Positions 18,727 to 29,052 of a DNA stretch of 64,000 bases are shown here, one piece after another (within the stretch, counting starts at the first letter, position 1; every line of letters begins with the position of its first letter). The notes under the pieces were generated by a model. It had not been told where the DNA came from and made no database searches. It worked only from the letters and a program-made list of their open reading frames with translations. A program made the translations under genes and the position numbers. The stretch lies in assembly GCA_016177705.1 (NCBI GenBank), contig JACOUT010000011.1, positions 1-64,000 of the forward strand. The letters run 5' to 3'. Source of the DNA: Deltaproteobacteria bacterium. GTDB taxonomy: Bacteria > Myxococcota > UBA727 > VGSZ01.

Positions 18727-19110
18727 ATGGCGTCCCCCAAGGGCAAGAAGCGCGTCAAGAAGAACGTCGCCATCGGCATCGCGCACGTGTTCGCGTCGTT
18801 CAACAACACGGTCATCACGGTCACCGACCAGCAAGGCGGCGCGGTCTCGTGGTCCACCTGCGGCGCGCGCGGCTTCAAGGGCTCGCGCAAGTCGACGCCG
18901 TTCGCGGCCCAGGTGGCGGCCGAGGACGCTTGCAGGAAAGCGATGGACCACGGCATGAAGGCCGTCGAGGTGCGCGTCAAGGGTCCGGGCTCGGGCCGCG
19001 AGAGCGCGCTGCGCGCCATCGCCAACTCGGGCCTGCGGGTCACGCTGATCCGCGACGTCACCCCGGTGCCGCACAACGGCTGCCGCCCGCCCAAGCGCCG
19101 CCGAGTCTGA
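18727..19110 (+). CDS. rpsK: 30S ribosomal protein S11
   Basis: This 127-residue protein shows NVAIGIAHVFASFNNTVITVTD, STCGARGFKGSRKSTPFAAQVAAED and GPGSGRESALRAI, and ends DVTPVPHNGCRPPKRRRV, all hallmark S11 segments. It shapes the mRNA exit channel of the 30S platform. rpsD (S4) would normally follow but does not. Confidence 0.98.
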   Translation: MASPKGKKRVKKNVAIGIAHVFASFNNTVITVTDQQGGAVSWSTCGARGFKGSRKSTPFAAQVAAEDACRKAMDHGMKAVEVRVKGPGSGRESALRAIANSGLRVTLIRDVTPVPHNGCRPPKRRRV

Positions 19111-19281
19111 CGCATTCCTTGGAGGGTCTGTCGCCAGACCCTCCCCCGCGCCGGCACAGCCGGACGCGGGTCCCCCACCCGAGAGCCTCGCTCCGCTCGT
19201 CGATTTCCTTCCCTCGTGTCCCGCTGGTGCTCGTCGTCATCCCGATGCCGTGTCCCGTTGGGGCTCTGAAAGAGAAAGACC
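19111..19281 (+). promoter_or_regulatory. Tandem hairpins in the rpsK-rpoA gap
   Basis: A perfect 10-bp stem GGAGGGTCTG / CAGACCCTCC with a TCGC tetraloop (19121-19144) is followed at once by a second two-part stem. That stem has outer CCCGCG / CGCGGG and inner CCGGC / GCCGG arms (19145-19170). No T-run follows either, so termination would need help or they act as mRNA stability or protein-binding elements. The gap sits exactly where rpsD is usually found. AAGAGAAAG at 19270-19278 is the rpoA ribosome binding site. Confidence 0.5.
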
Positions 19282-20370
<1,089 letters not shown>

Positions 20371-20393
20371 GGACGCGCCGAGAGGCGCCACCC

Positions 20394-20412
20394 GCGGGGG
20401 CTTTGCCCCCGC
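20394..20412 (+). promoter_or_regulatory. 8-bp GC hairpin between rpoA and rplQ
   Basis: GCGGGGGC, loop TTT, then GCCCCCGC makes a perfect stem 24 bases after the rpoA stop, and ACGTTT follows. It may slow polymerase or block decay of the upstream message. The rplQ ribosome binding site (GGAG, 20421-20424) is outside the stem, so the gene can still be translated. Confidence 0.5.
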
Positions 20413-20430
20413 ACGTTTCTGGAGTGAGTC

Positions 20431-20826
20431 ATGCGTCATCGCAATCATGGTCGAAAGTTCAGCCGCACCTCGGCGCACCGCATCGCCCTGTTTCGCAACA
20501 TGGCGACCGCGCTGTTCCGTCACGAGCGCATCGAGACCACCGTCCCCAAGGCCAAGGAGCTGCGCACCTTCGCCGAGCGGCTGATCACGCTCGCCAAGGC
20601 GGGCGACCTGCACGCTCGTCGTCAGGCGCACCGGGACATCCGTGACCAGGACGTGCTGCACAAGCTGTTCGCGGACATCGGCCCGCGCTTCAAAGCCAGG
20701 AACGGCGGCTACACGCGCATCACCAAGTCGCGGATTCGCAAGGGGGACAACGCGCCTCTCTCGATCCTCGAGCTGGTGGGCAGTGAGGTGCCGTTGTCGG
20801 GCGGTGAGGCCAAGTCCGACGACTGA
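20431..20826 (+). CDS. rplQ: 50S ribosomal protein L17
   Basis: This 131-residue protein opens MRHRNHGRKFSRTSAHRIAL and has FRHERIETTVPKAKELRTFAERLITLAK, then GGYTRITKSRIRKGDNAPLSILEL, all L17 signatures. L17 lies at the bottom of the 50S near the tunnel exit. It is the last gene of the ribosomal cluster. The gene after it is unrelated. Confidence 0.98.
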   Translation: MRHRNHGRKFSRTSAHRIALFRNMATALFRHERIETTVPKAKELRTFAERLITLAKAGDLHARRQAHRDIRDQDVLHKLFADIGPRFKARNGGYTRITKSRIRKGDNAPLSILELVGSEVPLSGGEAKSDD

Positions 20827-20850
20827 CCGGATCACGGCGAGCGGCGAGCC

Positions 20851-21510
20851 ATGAGCGCCCGCCCGTCGTGGACCGAGACCGGGCGCGCCGTGGCCTTCGG
20901 GCTCACGGTGCGCCCGTTCTTCTTGCTGCGCGACCGCCTGGTCGCACCGACCGATCCCGCGGTACGCGCGGCCATGCGAGCGCTGCGCCGAGCACCGGAG
21001 CCCACCGAGCGCTTCGAGAGCGTCCTGGCTGCGCGTCAGGCCGCGTTGCCGCCCGAGGCCCGCACCTGGGGTGAGACGCCGCTCAGCGTGGCCCACAGGC
21101 TGCTCCGGGACGCCGGCGTGGGCCAAGGATCTGCCGTCGTCGACCTCGGCGCCGGGCGCGGCGCCGTGCTGCTCGCCGCCCGCGCGCTCGGTGCTGCCGC
21201 CCGCGGCTGCGAGATCGACCCGGCGCGCGCGCGGGTCATCGAGGCGCCGCTCTTGGCCTGCGGCGTCAAACTCGACGTCGCCGACGCGCGCACCTGGGAC
21301 GCCGGCGCGCCGACGCACGTCTGGCTGTCGTGGATCACCTGGCCGGCCACGCTGCGCGCGGAGCTGTCCGCGCGCCTGGCCTCGCTGCCGAGCGGCACGC
21401 GCGTGGTCGCGCTCACCTGGGCGCCGACCGGGCCGTTTCGCGTCCTGGCCGAGCGTCGGCGGCTGTTCCCTTGGGGCGTCGTCGACGTGGTGTCGGCCGA
21501 GCGGGAGTAG
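20851..21510 (+). CDS. Class I SAM-dependent methyltransferase-like protein
   Basis: This 219-residue protein has motif I, VVDLGAGRGAVLLAARALG, near residue 92, followed by an acidic strand end (CEIDP) as in SAM-binding Rossmann folds. Residue-specific substrate motifs were not recognised. The mid region WLSWITWPATLRAEL corresponds to motif IV. The substrate is unknown. It starts 24 bases after rplQ on the same strand and may be read through from it. Confidence 0.72.
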   Translation: MSARPSWTETGRAVAFGLTVRPFFLLRDRLVAPTDPAVRAAMRALRRAPEPTERFESVLAARQAALPPEARTWGETPLSVAHRLLRDAGVGQGSAVVDLGAGRGAVLLAARALGAAARGCEIDPARARVIEAPLLACGVKLDVADARTWDAGAPTHVWLSWITWPATLRAELSARLASLPSGTRVVALTWAPTGPFRVLAERRRLFPWGVVDVVSAERE

Positions 21511-21516
21511 CGGACG

Positions 21517-21717
21517 CTACTGCGCGTCGGCGGCCTTGGCCGCCTCCTGCACGCCCGCCGCCGCCTTGTCCGCCGCCTTGTCGAGCCGCTCCTTGGCCAT
21601 GTCGATCTGCTCCTTCGGCGCATGGCCGACCTCTTTCGGGTCGGGGCAGCCGAGGGACGCGAGCGCGAGCGCGGCTGCGAGCGCGGTGAGGAGCAGGCGG
21701 GCAGTGGTGCGAGTCAT
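21517..21717 (-). CDS. Small lipoprotein
   Basis: This 66-residue product has a signal MTRTTARLLLTALAAALALA and lipobox SLGC (Cys24). The mature part is a short amphipathic helix rich in Ala, Lys and Glu (QIDMAKERLDKAADKAAAG), somewhat like Lpp-type periplasmic helices. It is convergent with the methyltransferase, six bases away. The function is unknown. Confidence 0.65.
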   Translation of the reverse strand: MTRTTARLLLTALAAALALASLGCPDPKEVGHAPKEQIDMAKERLDKAADKAAAGVQEAAKAADAQ

Positions 21718-21774
21718 GGGCGAACCTCCGCCGCGAGCATGACACGCGCGGCGTGCGGCACGGTAGTGTGCCCC

Positions 21775-22215
21775 ATGGCCTACACCAGCGTGCAGAAGAT
21801 CCGCTTCGACGACGTCGACGGCGCGGGCATCGTCTACTACCCGCGCTTCTTTCACCTGTGCCACGCGGCCATGGAGGACTTCTTCGACGACGCGGCGCCG
21901 TTTTCCTACCCGCACATGATCAACGACAAGCGCCTCGGCTTGCCGAGCGTGCACATCGAGGCCGACTTTTCGGCGCCGCTCATGTATGGCGACGTCGTCG
22001 TCGTCACGCTCGCTTTCGTGCACATCGGACGCTCGTCGGTGCGCATGCGCTACCAGATCAGGCGCAAGCGCGACGCTGCGCTGTCGATGACCACCACCAT
22101 CACCAACGTGATGATGAACCTCGACACCAAGAAGTCGCTGCCCATCCCCGACGAGCTGCGCCGCGTGTTCGAGAGCTACCTGAGCCCCGGCGAGGCCCCC
22201 GACAAGCCCGGTTGA
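21775..22215 (+). CDS. Hotdog-fold acyl-CoA thioesterase (4-hydroxybenzoyl-CoA type)
   Basis: This 146-residue, single hotdog domain protein has IRFDDVDGAGIVYYPRFFH with the catalytic Asp near residue 17. VHIEADFSAPLMYGDVVVV is the central strand pair. It probably hydrolyses an acyl-CoA. Its position next to an acyl-CoA dehydrogenase suggests fatty or aromatic acyl-CoA metabolism. ATG 21775 is the first codon that gives the family's N-terminus. Confidence 0.85.
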   Translation: MAYTSVQKIRFDDVDGAGIVYYPRFFHLCHAAMEDFFDDAAPFSYPHMINDKRLGLPSVHIEADFSAPLMYGDVVVVTLAFVHIGRSSVRMRYQIRRKRDAALSMTTTITNVMMNLDTKKSLPIPDELRRVFESYLSPGEAPDKPG

Positions 22216-22284
22216 CGGCACGGCGGAACCCTCCGATCACGCGTCGTGGCGCCGTGCGAACGCGCCGCCACGACGGAGGATCCC

Positions 22285-23430
<1,146 letters not shown>

Positions 23431-23506
23431 CGTCGCCGCGCGACGATTCGAGCCAGCGACCGCGGTCCATTTGACCTGCGCAGGCGCGGGGGACGACGCT
23501 GTCGTC

Positions 23507-24082
23507 GTGAGCACCAAGTTCCAGGTACGAGGCGGTCTCGCCAAAGCGGCGCTGCGCGAGGCGCTGCAGCAGGTGCCGGACGCTGCGGACCGGCTGCCAC
23601 GAGCCGCGCTGCTCGCGCTGCAACAGGCGGGCAGCCTCGACTGGGTGAGCGGCGACGAATTCCTGTCCCTGTTCGGCGAGCTGCGCCGCGCCATCGGCGA
23701 GGAGCGCTTCCGCGGCATCTGGCGCACGTCGTGGGGCGGCTGGCTGCAGGGGCCGGTGGTGAAGGGTTTTCTCGAGCCCGTGCTGCAGGCAATCGGCGTC
23801 GGACCCGGAGCGATCTTCCGCATGGGCGCTTTCGCCTCCGAGCTCGCCGCGCGCGGCTTCGGCACGCTCCACGTGGACACGCCCGACGGCGAGGTCGTGC
23901 TTCGACTTTCTGGCGTACCGGCCGAGCTGATCGAGGGCGGCACCTTCGCGTCCATGGTGGCCGGCGCGCTCTGCAGCGCCCTCGATCAAGCGGGCGTGGT
24001 CGGCGCCGTCGAGATCGAGACCGCGGACGCGCCCCGTGGCTTGCTGACCATCAGGAGCCGGTACCGAGCCGCCACGGTCTGA
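23507..24082 (+). CDS. Hypothetical protein, possibly Myxococcales-restricted family
   Basis: This 191-residue protein starts from GTG 23507; an earlier TTG at 23471 is possible but lacks a good site. Visible parts are a helical N-terminal half (ALREALQQVPDAADRLP, SLFGELRRAIGEERFRGIW) and an alpha/beta second half ending with SGVPAELIEGGTFASMVAGALCSALDQAGV. This layout recalls the Myxococcales-restricted DUF2378/TIGR02265 proteins, but I cannot confirm the match. No catalytic motif is seen. It is convergent with serB. Confidence 0.6.
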   Translation: MSTKFQVRGGLAKAALREALQQVPDAADRLPRAALLALQQAGSLDWVSGDEFLSLFGELRRAIGEERFRGIWRTSWGGWLQGPVVKGFLEPVLQAIGVGPGAIFRMGAFASELAARGFGTLHVDTPDGEVVLRLSGVPAELIEGGTFASMVAGALCSALDQAGVVGAVEIETADAPRGLLTIRSRYRAATV

Positions 24083-25309
24083 TCACGAGTCGCCGAGGAA
24101 CTCGCGCACGTCCTTGGCGCGCAGCCCGAGCAGGTAGAGGATGCGGTCGAGGCCGCCGCGCGTCAGGCTGGTGTCGGCCGCCTCGCGCAGCTTCGCCTTG
24201 GCGTGGAAGGCGATGCCGAGCCCGGCGCGCTCGAGCATCAGCAGGTCGTTGGCGCCGTCCCCCACCGCGATTGTCTGTTCGAGCGCGATGCCCTCGCGCT
24301 GCGCGATGGCGTCGAGCAGGTCGGCCTTGCGTTGCGGCCCGACGATGGGCTCGATGACGCGACCCGTGAGCGCGCCGTTCTTCACCTCGAGCTGGTTCGA
24401 ATAGGCGTAGTCGATGCCGAGGCGCGCGCGCAGCGCGTCCGCCGCGATCGAGAAGCCACCCGAGATCACCGCGGTCTTGAGCCCGAGCCCGCGCAAGACA
24501 CGCAGCAGCTCGGCCGCCCCCTCGGTGACGGGCGGATCGGCCGCGACCTTGACCACGGTCTCGTAGGAGAGCCCGGCCAAGAGCGCCACCCGCTGCCGCA
24601 AGCTCTCCTCGTACGGCAGGTTGCCGCGCATCGCCGCCTTGGTGACGGCCGCGACCTGGTCGAACACGCCGTGCGCGCGCGCCAGCTCGTCGATGACCTC
24701 GATGCGGATCAAGGTCGAGTCCATGTCCATCACCACCAGCCGCTTGGCGCGGCGGGCCAGGGTCTCGCGCTGCAGCGCGATGTCGACGGCGCGCTCGACC
24801 GCGATGTCGAGCAGGTCCTTGCGCAGCCGCTGCGCGTGCGCCTCGTCGCGCGGCAAGGAGACCACGATCTCGAGCGACGACAGGGTGTCGTCGGACAGCC
24901 GCTCGATGGCGTCGATGTTGGCGCCGTGCGCCGCCAAGCAGGCGGTGATGGCGTGCACGGCGGCGGCGTCGACCGCGTCGCCGATGACGGTGAGCGCGTA
25001 GGCGTGGCGCGGCGCGCCCGCGTCGGTGATCGGCTTCTCGCCGAGTACCTGGAAGTCGAGATCGAGCCCGAGCTCCTTGGCGGCGAACAGCAGATCCTTG
25101 ATCACCGGCGAGCCGCCGCCGGGCTCGTCGGAGACGCCTACCAGCAGGACGAGCAGAAGCTGGCCCTGCACCACCACCTGCTCGATGTCGAGCAGCAGCG
25201 CTTCGCCGCGCGCCACGATGCCCGTGAGGTTGGCGGTAATGCCGGGCGCGTCGGGGCCGGCGACGGTGACGAGGACGCGCCGCGTGGGAGCGGCCGCCGG
25301 GCCGGTCAT
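24083..25309 (-). CDS. serB: Phosphoserine phosphatase with two ACT domains
   Basis: This 408-residue enzyme performs the last step of serine synthesis. Residues 10-90 and 95-180 are two ACT domains (VTVAGPDAPGITANLTGIVA; YALTVIGDAVDAAAVHAI). The HAD domain has motif I DMDSTLIRIEV, motif II SGGF, the Lys motif and motif IV GDGANDLLMLERAG. The tandem ACT layout resembles actinobacterial SerB2 and suggests feedback control by serine. ATG 25309 overlaps the stop of the HEAT-repeat gene by four bases, so the two are coupled. Confidence 0.95.
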   Translation of the reverse strand: MTGPAAAPTRRVLVTVAGPDAPGITANLTGIVARGEALLLDIEQVVVQGQLLLVLLVGVSDEPGGGSPVIKDLLFAAKELGLDLDFQVLGEKPITDAGAPRHAYALTVIGDAVDAAAVHAITACLAAHGANIDAIERLSDDTLSSLEIVVSLPRDEAHAQRLRKDLLDIAVERAVDIALQRETLARRAKRLVVMDMDSTLIRIEVIDELARAHGVFDQVAAVTKAAMRGNLPYEESLRQRVALLAGLSYETVVKVAADPPVTEGAAELLRVLRGLGLKTAVISGGFSIAADALRARLGIDYAYSNQLEVKNGALTGRVIEPIVGPQRKADLLDAIAQREGIALEQTIAVGDGANDLLMLERAGLGIAFHAKAKLREAADTSLTRGGLDRILYLLGLRAKDVREFLGDS

Positions 25310-26373
25310 CGGATCGACTTGCCGATCAGCTCGAGCTGGCGCTGCACCCGAGGCTCGGTCTCGCGGGCGCGGGCCTCCTCGATGGCCTGCCTGGCGCCTT
25401 CGCCTCCGAGGTCGGCGGCGGCCCGCGCCCCGGCGACGCGCACCGTGGCGTCGGCGTCGTGCAGCGCCATCTTGACCGCCGTCCACGCGCCCGGGTCGCC
25501 GATCGCCGCCACCGTCCGCAGGGCCGTCAAGCGCGACGGGTCGGTGTGGAGATCGACGTCGGCGGCGAGCTTGAGCGCGGCCGGCAGATCGACGTAGGTG
25601 GCGTGCGCCTTGAGCGCGTCGCGCGCGGCGATGCGCACGTCGTCACCCTCCTCGGACGAGGCCACCAAGGCGACCAGGCCGTCGACCGCCGACTTGTCGG
25701 TGCGCTTTTGCAGCATGCGCGCGGCGGCGGCGCGCACTGGCGACGAGGTCGCCTGCAGCGCGGTCACCAACAGCGGCACCGCCCGATCATGGGGGATGCC
25801 GGCGACGGCGGTCTCGGCGGCGCGTGCCACGGCGTCGTCGTCGTCGCCGAGCGCGCTGACGATGAACGGCGCCACGGTGATGTTCTCGCGCAGCACGTCG
25901 CCGTACGCCCGCACGGCGGCCAAGCGCCACAGCGGATCTTCCGACGCAAGCGCGTCGCGGAAGGCCAGCACCGCCGCCGGCGTGTGGAAGCGGTCGAGCG
26001 CGCCGTTCGCCTGCTCGCGCACGAACTCGTCGGTGTCGTGCAGGGCGACGAGTAGCGCGGGGATGCTCTCGAGTTGCGCCAGGCGGCCGAGCCCGCCAGC
26101 AGCAGCGGCGCGCACCGCGTAGTGCTCATCGTTCCTGAGCGCGTCGGCGAGGGGCGTGGCCGCGCGCGGATCACCGAGACGCGCGAGTTGGACCGCGGCC
26201 ATGGCGCGCACTTTGAAACTCTCGTTGCCGTGCAGCGCCTCCGATAGGCGCGCCAGACCGTCGGAGGCGGCAGGCCCGTCGGTGCCCTGGGCGCTCGCCG
26301 GCCAACCGGCCAGGAGGGACGCGGTCAGCAGGGCCAACGTGGCGAGGGGCGCGGGGCGCACCGAACGAGGCAT
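25306..26373 (-). CDS. Exported HEAT-repeat protein
   Basis: This 355-residue protein starts with a Sec signal (LATLALLTASLLAGWPASAQ) cut near residue 29. The rest is a string of about ten HEAT/PBS-lyase-like repeats, for example AAVQLARLGDPRAATPLADALRN, AAGGLGRLAQLESIPALLVAL and AARMLQKRTDKSAVDGLVALV. Such solenoids bind proteins. The partner is unknown and probably periplasmic. It is upstream of, and overlaps, serB, although no functional link is obvious. Confidence 0.85.
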   Translation of the reverse strand: MPRSVRPAPLATLALLTASLLAGWPASAQGTDGPAASDGLARLSEALHGNESFKVRAMAAVQLARLGDPRAATPLADALRNDEHYAVRAAAAGGLGRLAQLESIPALLVALHDTDEFVREQANGALDRFHTPAAVLAFRDALASEDPLWRLAAVRAYGDVLRENITVAPFIVSALGDDDDAVARAAETAVAGIPHDRAVPLLVTALQATSSPVRAAAARMLQKRTDKSAVDGLVALVASSEEGDDVRIAARDALKAHATYVDLPAALKLAADVDLHTDPSRLTALRTVAAIGDPGAWTAVKMALHDADATVRVAGARAAADLGGEGARQAIEEARARETEPRVQRQLELIGKSIR

Positions 26374-26523
26374 GTCGCCGAGTTACCATGGCCGCCGAGG
26401 TTGCCTCAATTCTGCCTCGCGCTTGCTGCCCGCCCCACCCCCCGCCCCGCACCTCGGCTGAACGGGTCTGTTGACACCTTGGCAGCGGCCCACTACCCAC
26501 CATCGCTCGACGGAGTTTGTGGC

Positions 26524-26736
26524 ATGACGAAGGTGACGGTGCGCGAGGGCGAGACGCCGGATCGCGCGATCAAGCGGTTCAAGCGCAAGGTGGAGCAAGC
26601 GGGCATCCTCAAGGAGGTCCGTAAGCGCGAGCACTACCTGAAGCCCTCGGTGAAGGCCAAGCTGAAGGCCCGCGCGGCCGAGGCTCGGGCGCGCAAGCGC
26701 GAGAAGCGCTTGGCCATGAGCCAGGGCGGCATGTAG
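26524..26736 (+). CDS. rpsU: 30S ribosomal protein S21
   Basis: This 70-residue protein shows VTVREGETPDRAIKRFKRKVEQAGILKEVRKREHY, the S21 signature, with a basic Ala/Arg tail. It lies near the anti-Shine-Dalgarno region and helps initiation. It stands apart from the main ribosomal cluster and is divergent from the HEAT-repeat gene. The 150-base gap upstream includes CGGAG eight bases before the ATG. Confidence 0.97.
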   Translation: MTKVTVREGETPDRAIKRFKRKVEQAGILKEVRKREHYLKPSVKAKLKARAAEARARKREKRLAMSQGGM

Positions 26737-26743
26737 CTGGATC

Positions 26744-28294
26744 GTGGCCCGCGTCGTCCACGTCGCCCACGTCTGCGCGGTCGCTCTGCTGCTATCGACC
26801 GGCGCCGCGGCTGACGAGCCCGACGACGAGATCATCATCATCGAAGACGAGGACGCGGAGCCGCGCGTCCCGGCCTCGCAGGTGACGGGCGCGCTCGGGC
26901 GCCTGTGGGAGACCTGGCACGTTGGGGCCGACTCCGACCTACTCGGCAGCCTGCAGCTCGTCGAACCCGCCGACGGCAACTGGCGCCTGCTGGGCAGCTT
27001 CTGGGTCGAGAGCTCGCTCTTGCCCGCCCCCAACCTGAGCGTGCACGCCAACGGCTTCGCGCGCCTGGCCTTGGACGCCACCCCCACCGGCCGGCTGGTG
27101 CCGAGCGCGGACCTGTACGAGGCCTACGCCAAGCTCACGCTCGAGCGGGCCGCGGTCAACGCCGGCCGCATCGTGGTGCCCTGGGTGCGCACCCAAGCGG
27201 CCGCCATCGGCGACCGGGTCAGCCCGCCCGACCTGCGGCGCGGCCCGCCCTTCCCCGACCCGGTTCGCCAGAAGCAGCCATCCTGGGGCGCTTGGGTGCG
27301 CACGTCGCTGGGGCCAGTCGGCGTCGAGGGCATCGCCATGGCCCAGTACGAGCCGAGCGAGGGCAGCTTGGCGGCGGCCAACCAGGGCGGCGTGCGCGTC
27401 GCCCGCTACCAGACGGCGCTGGTGCGAAGCCCCGCGCGCGCCGGCGGCCTGCTCGTCGAGGACGATACGTCGGCGCTGCGCGGCGACTACGAGTTCGCGC
27501 GCACTGGCACGCTGGCGGCGCGCGCGTCGCGCCGCCTGGGCGGCGTCGACCTCGGCGGCTCCGTGGTGTGGGGCTTCGACGAGACGCCGCGGCTGCACCT
27601 GCGCCCGGACGTGGCGCGCGCGCTGGTCGCCGAGGTGGCGGCGCTCCTGCCCGGCGAGGAGCTGCCGCTCGCGTGCGCAGCCCCGGACCTCGCATGCGTC
27701 GGCGGCAGCGGCACCCTCGACTATCAGCGGCAGACGTCGTTCTCGGTCGACGCCTCTTGGGGCTTCGGCGTGGTCATCGTGCGCGCGGAGGCGCTGGTGG
27801 TGCCCAAGCTCGGCGGCCTCGGCGGCAAGCAAGCCCTGCTGCTCGACGCCCAAGGGCTGAGGAGCGAGCCGGTCTCGCAATACGCCGCGGTGCTCGCCGC
27901 CGAGGGCGGGCTCGGCGATTGGATCGACGGCAGCGTCGAGCTGTTCGACGTGGTCTGGGACGGCGTGCCTGCGGACGCCAAACTGTGGGGTGTGGAGCTG
28001 CTCGGCGATCTCGGTGCCGTCGGCGGCTCGGACACCCGCATGGTGCACCGCGTGGCGACCGCGCTCTCCGTTGGCGGCGCCTTCGCCGGCGATCGGGTCG
28101 CCTGGAAGGTGCGAGGCGAGGCGGGCGTGCTGCAGCCGGACGTGCTGGTCGCCGCCGAGCTGCGCTATCGATTCCCCGCGCTCGGCCTCTACGTGGGCGG
28201 CAGGAGCGAGCTGTACACAGGCATGGCCGGCAGTCCCGGCTGGATGCGGCAGGACGCCAGCATGGTCGGCGTCTTCGTTGGCGAGGGAGGGTGA
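26744..28294 (+). CDS. Probable outer-membrane beta-barrel protein
   Basis: This 516-residue protein starts from GTG 26744, eight bases after rpsU. The signal VVHVAHVCAVALLLSTGAAA is followed by an acidic stretch (DEPDDEIIIIEDEDAE). The body has alternating hydrophobic strands and a beta-barrel-like end (ALGLYVGGRSELYTG ... VGVFVGEGG). The layout recalls DUF1302-type or alginate-export-type barrels with NAGRIVVPWVRTQAA near residue 140. A conserved Cys pair sits near residue 310. Substrate and role are unknown. It may be co-transcribed with rpsU. Confidence 0.68.
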   Translation: MARVVHVAHVCAVALLLSTGAAADEPDDEIIIIEDEDAEPRVPASQVTGALGRLWETWHVGADSDLLGSLQLVEPADGNWRLLGSFWVESSLLPAPNLSVHANGFARLALDATPTGRLVPSADLYEAYAKLTLERAAVNAGRIVVPWVRTQAAAIGDRVSPPDLRRGPPFPDPVRQKQPSWGAWVRTSLGPVGVEGIAMAQYEPSEGSLAAANQGGVRVARYQTALVRSPARAGGLLVEDDTSALRGDYEFARTGTLAARASRRLGGVDLGGSVVWGFDETPRLHLRPDVARALVAEVAALLPGEELPLACAAPDLACVGGSGTLDYQRQTSFSVDASWGFGVVIVRAEALVVPKLGGLGGKQALLLDAQGLRSEPVSQYAAVLAAEGGLGDWIDGSVELFDVVWDGVPADAKLWGVELLGDLGAVGGSDTRMVHRVATALSVGGAFAGDRVAWKVRGEAGVLQPDVLVAAELRYRFPALGLYVGGRSELYTGMAGSPGWMRQDASMVGVFVGEGG

Positions 28295-28341
28295 GCGGCA
28301 GACCCGGTTGACCCCTGGCGGCCCCATGCGAACAGGGGCCG

Positions 28342-29049
28342 ATGTCGCTCGCCGCCGTCGTTCAGCGCTGCCGGGCCGCCGCGTCGCCCACGAGGCCCTC
28401 GCCTGTGGTGGTGTTCGACCTCGACGGCACGCTGTTCGACAACGGCCCGCGCACCTGGCAGATCCTGGTCGACTTCGCTGAGGCGAGCGGCAACACCACG
28501 CTGCGTGGCGCGCTCGACGCCTTGCCACGCACCGGGCTGCCGTACCTGCTGCGCGACGTGCTGGCCCGCTGCGGCCACACCGACGAGGGCCTGGCGGCCG
28601 ACGCGCTCGCCTTCTGGAAGCAGCGCTTCTTCACCGACGAGTTCCAGCGCTTCGACGAGCCGGTGCACGGCGCGGTGCGCTTCGTGCGCGCCCTGTTCGA
28701 CGGCGGCGCGACCGTCGCCTACCTGAGCGGGCGCGACGCGCCCAACATGCTGGTCGGCTGCGCGGCGGCGTTGCGCCGCCACCGCTTCCCCGTGGGCATC
28801 CCCCGCACCGCCATCGTGCTCAAGCACGCGTACGAAGACACCGACATCGACTTCAAGCGACAGGCGGTGGCGTTCGTCGCTACGCTCGGCAACGTCACCG
28901 CCACCTTCGACAATGAGCCGGCCATGTGCAACCTGTTCGCCGATCAGTGGCCGGCGGCGACGCACTACTTCGTCAACACCTCGCACGCGCCCGACCCGCC
29001 GCCCTTGCACGCGGGCGTCGTCACCGTGCCCGACCTGCGCCACGAGTGA
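28342..29049 (+). CDS. HAD-superfamily hydrolase
   Basis: This 235-residue protein has motif I at residues 23-30 (VVFDLDGTLFD) with the nucleophile Asp. Motif II is YLSGRDAPNML and motif IV FDNEPAMCNLF, which is atypical because only one acidic residue of the usual DD pair is clear. HAD enzymes act on phosphorylated small molecules; the substrate is not predictable. It lies three bases before the transporter gene and is probably coupled to it. Confidence 0.85.
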   Translation: MSLAAVVQRCRAAASPTRPSPVVVFDLDGTLFDNGPRTWQILVDFAEASGNTTLRGALDALPRTGLPYLLRDVLARCGHTDEGLAADALAFWKQRFFTDEFQRFDEPVHGAVRFVRALFDGGATVAYLSGRDAPNMLVGCAAALRRHRFPVGIPRTAIVLKHAYEDTDIDFKRQAVAFVATLGNVTATFDNEPAMCNLFADQWPAATHYFVNTSHAPDPPPLHAGVVTVPDLRHE

Positions 29050-29052
29050 TCC

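Noticed and set aside
20394..20412. The rpoA-rplQ hairpin as a transcription terminator
   Set aside because: Only ACGTTT follows instead of a T-run, and rplQ, part of the same operon in other bacteria, lies just downstream.
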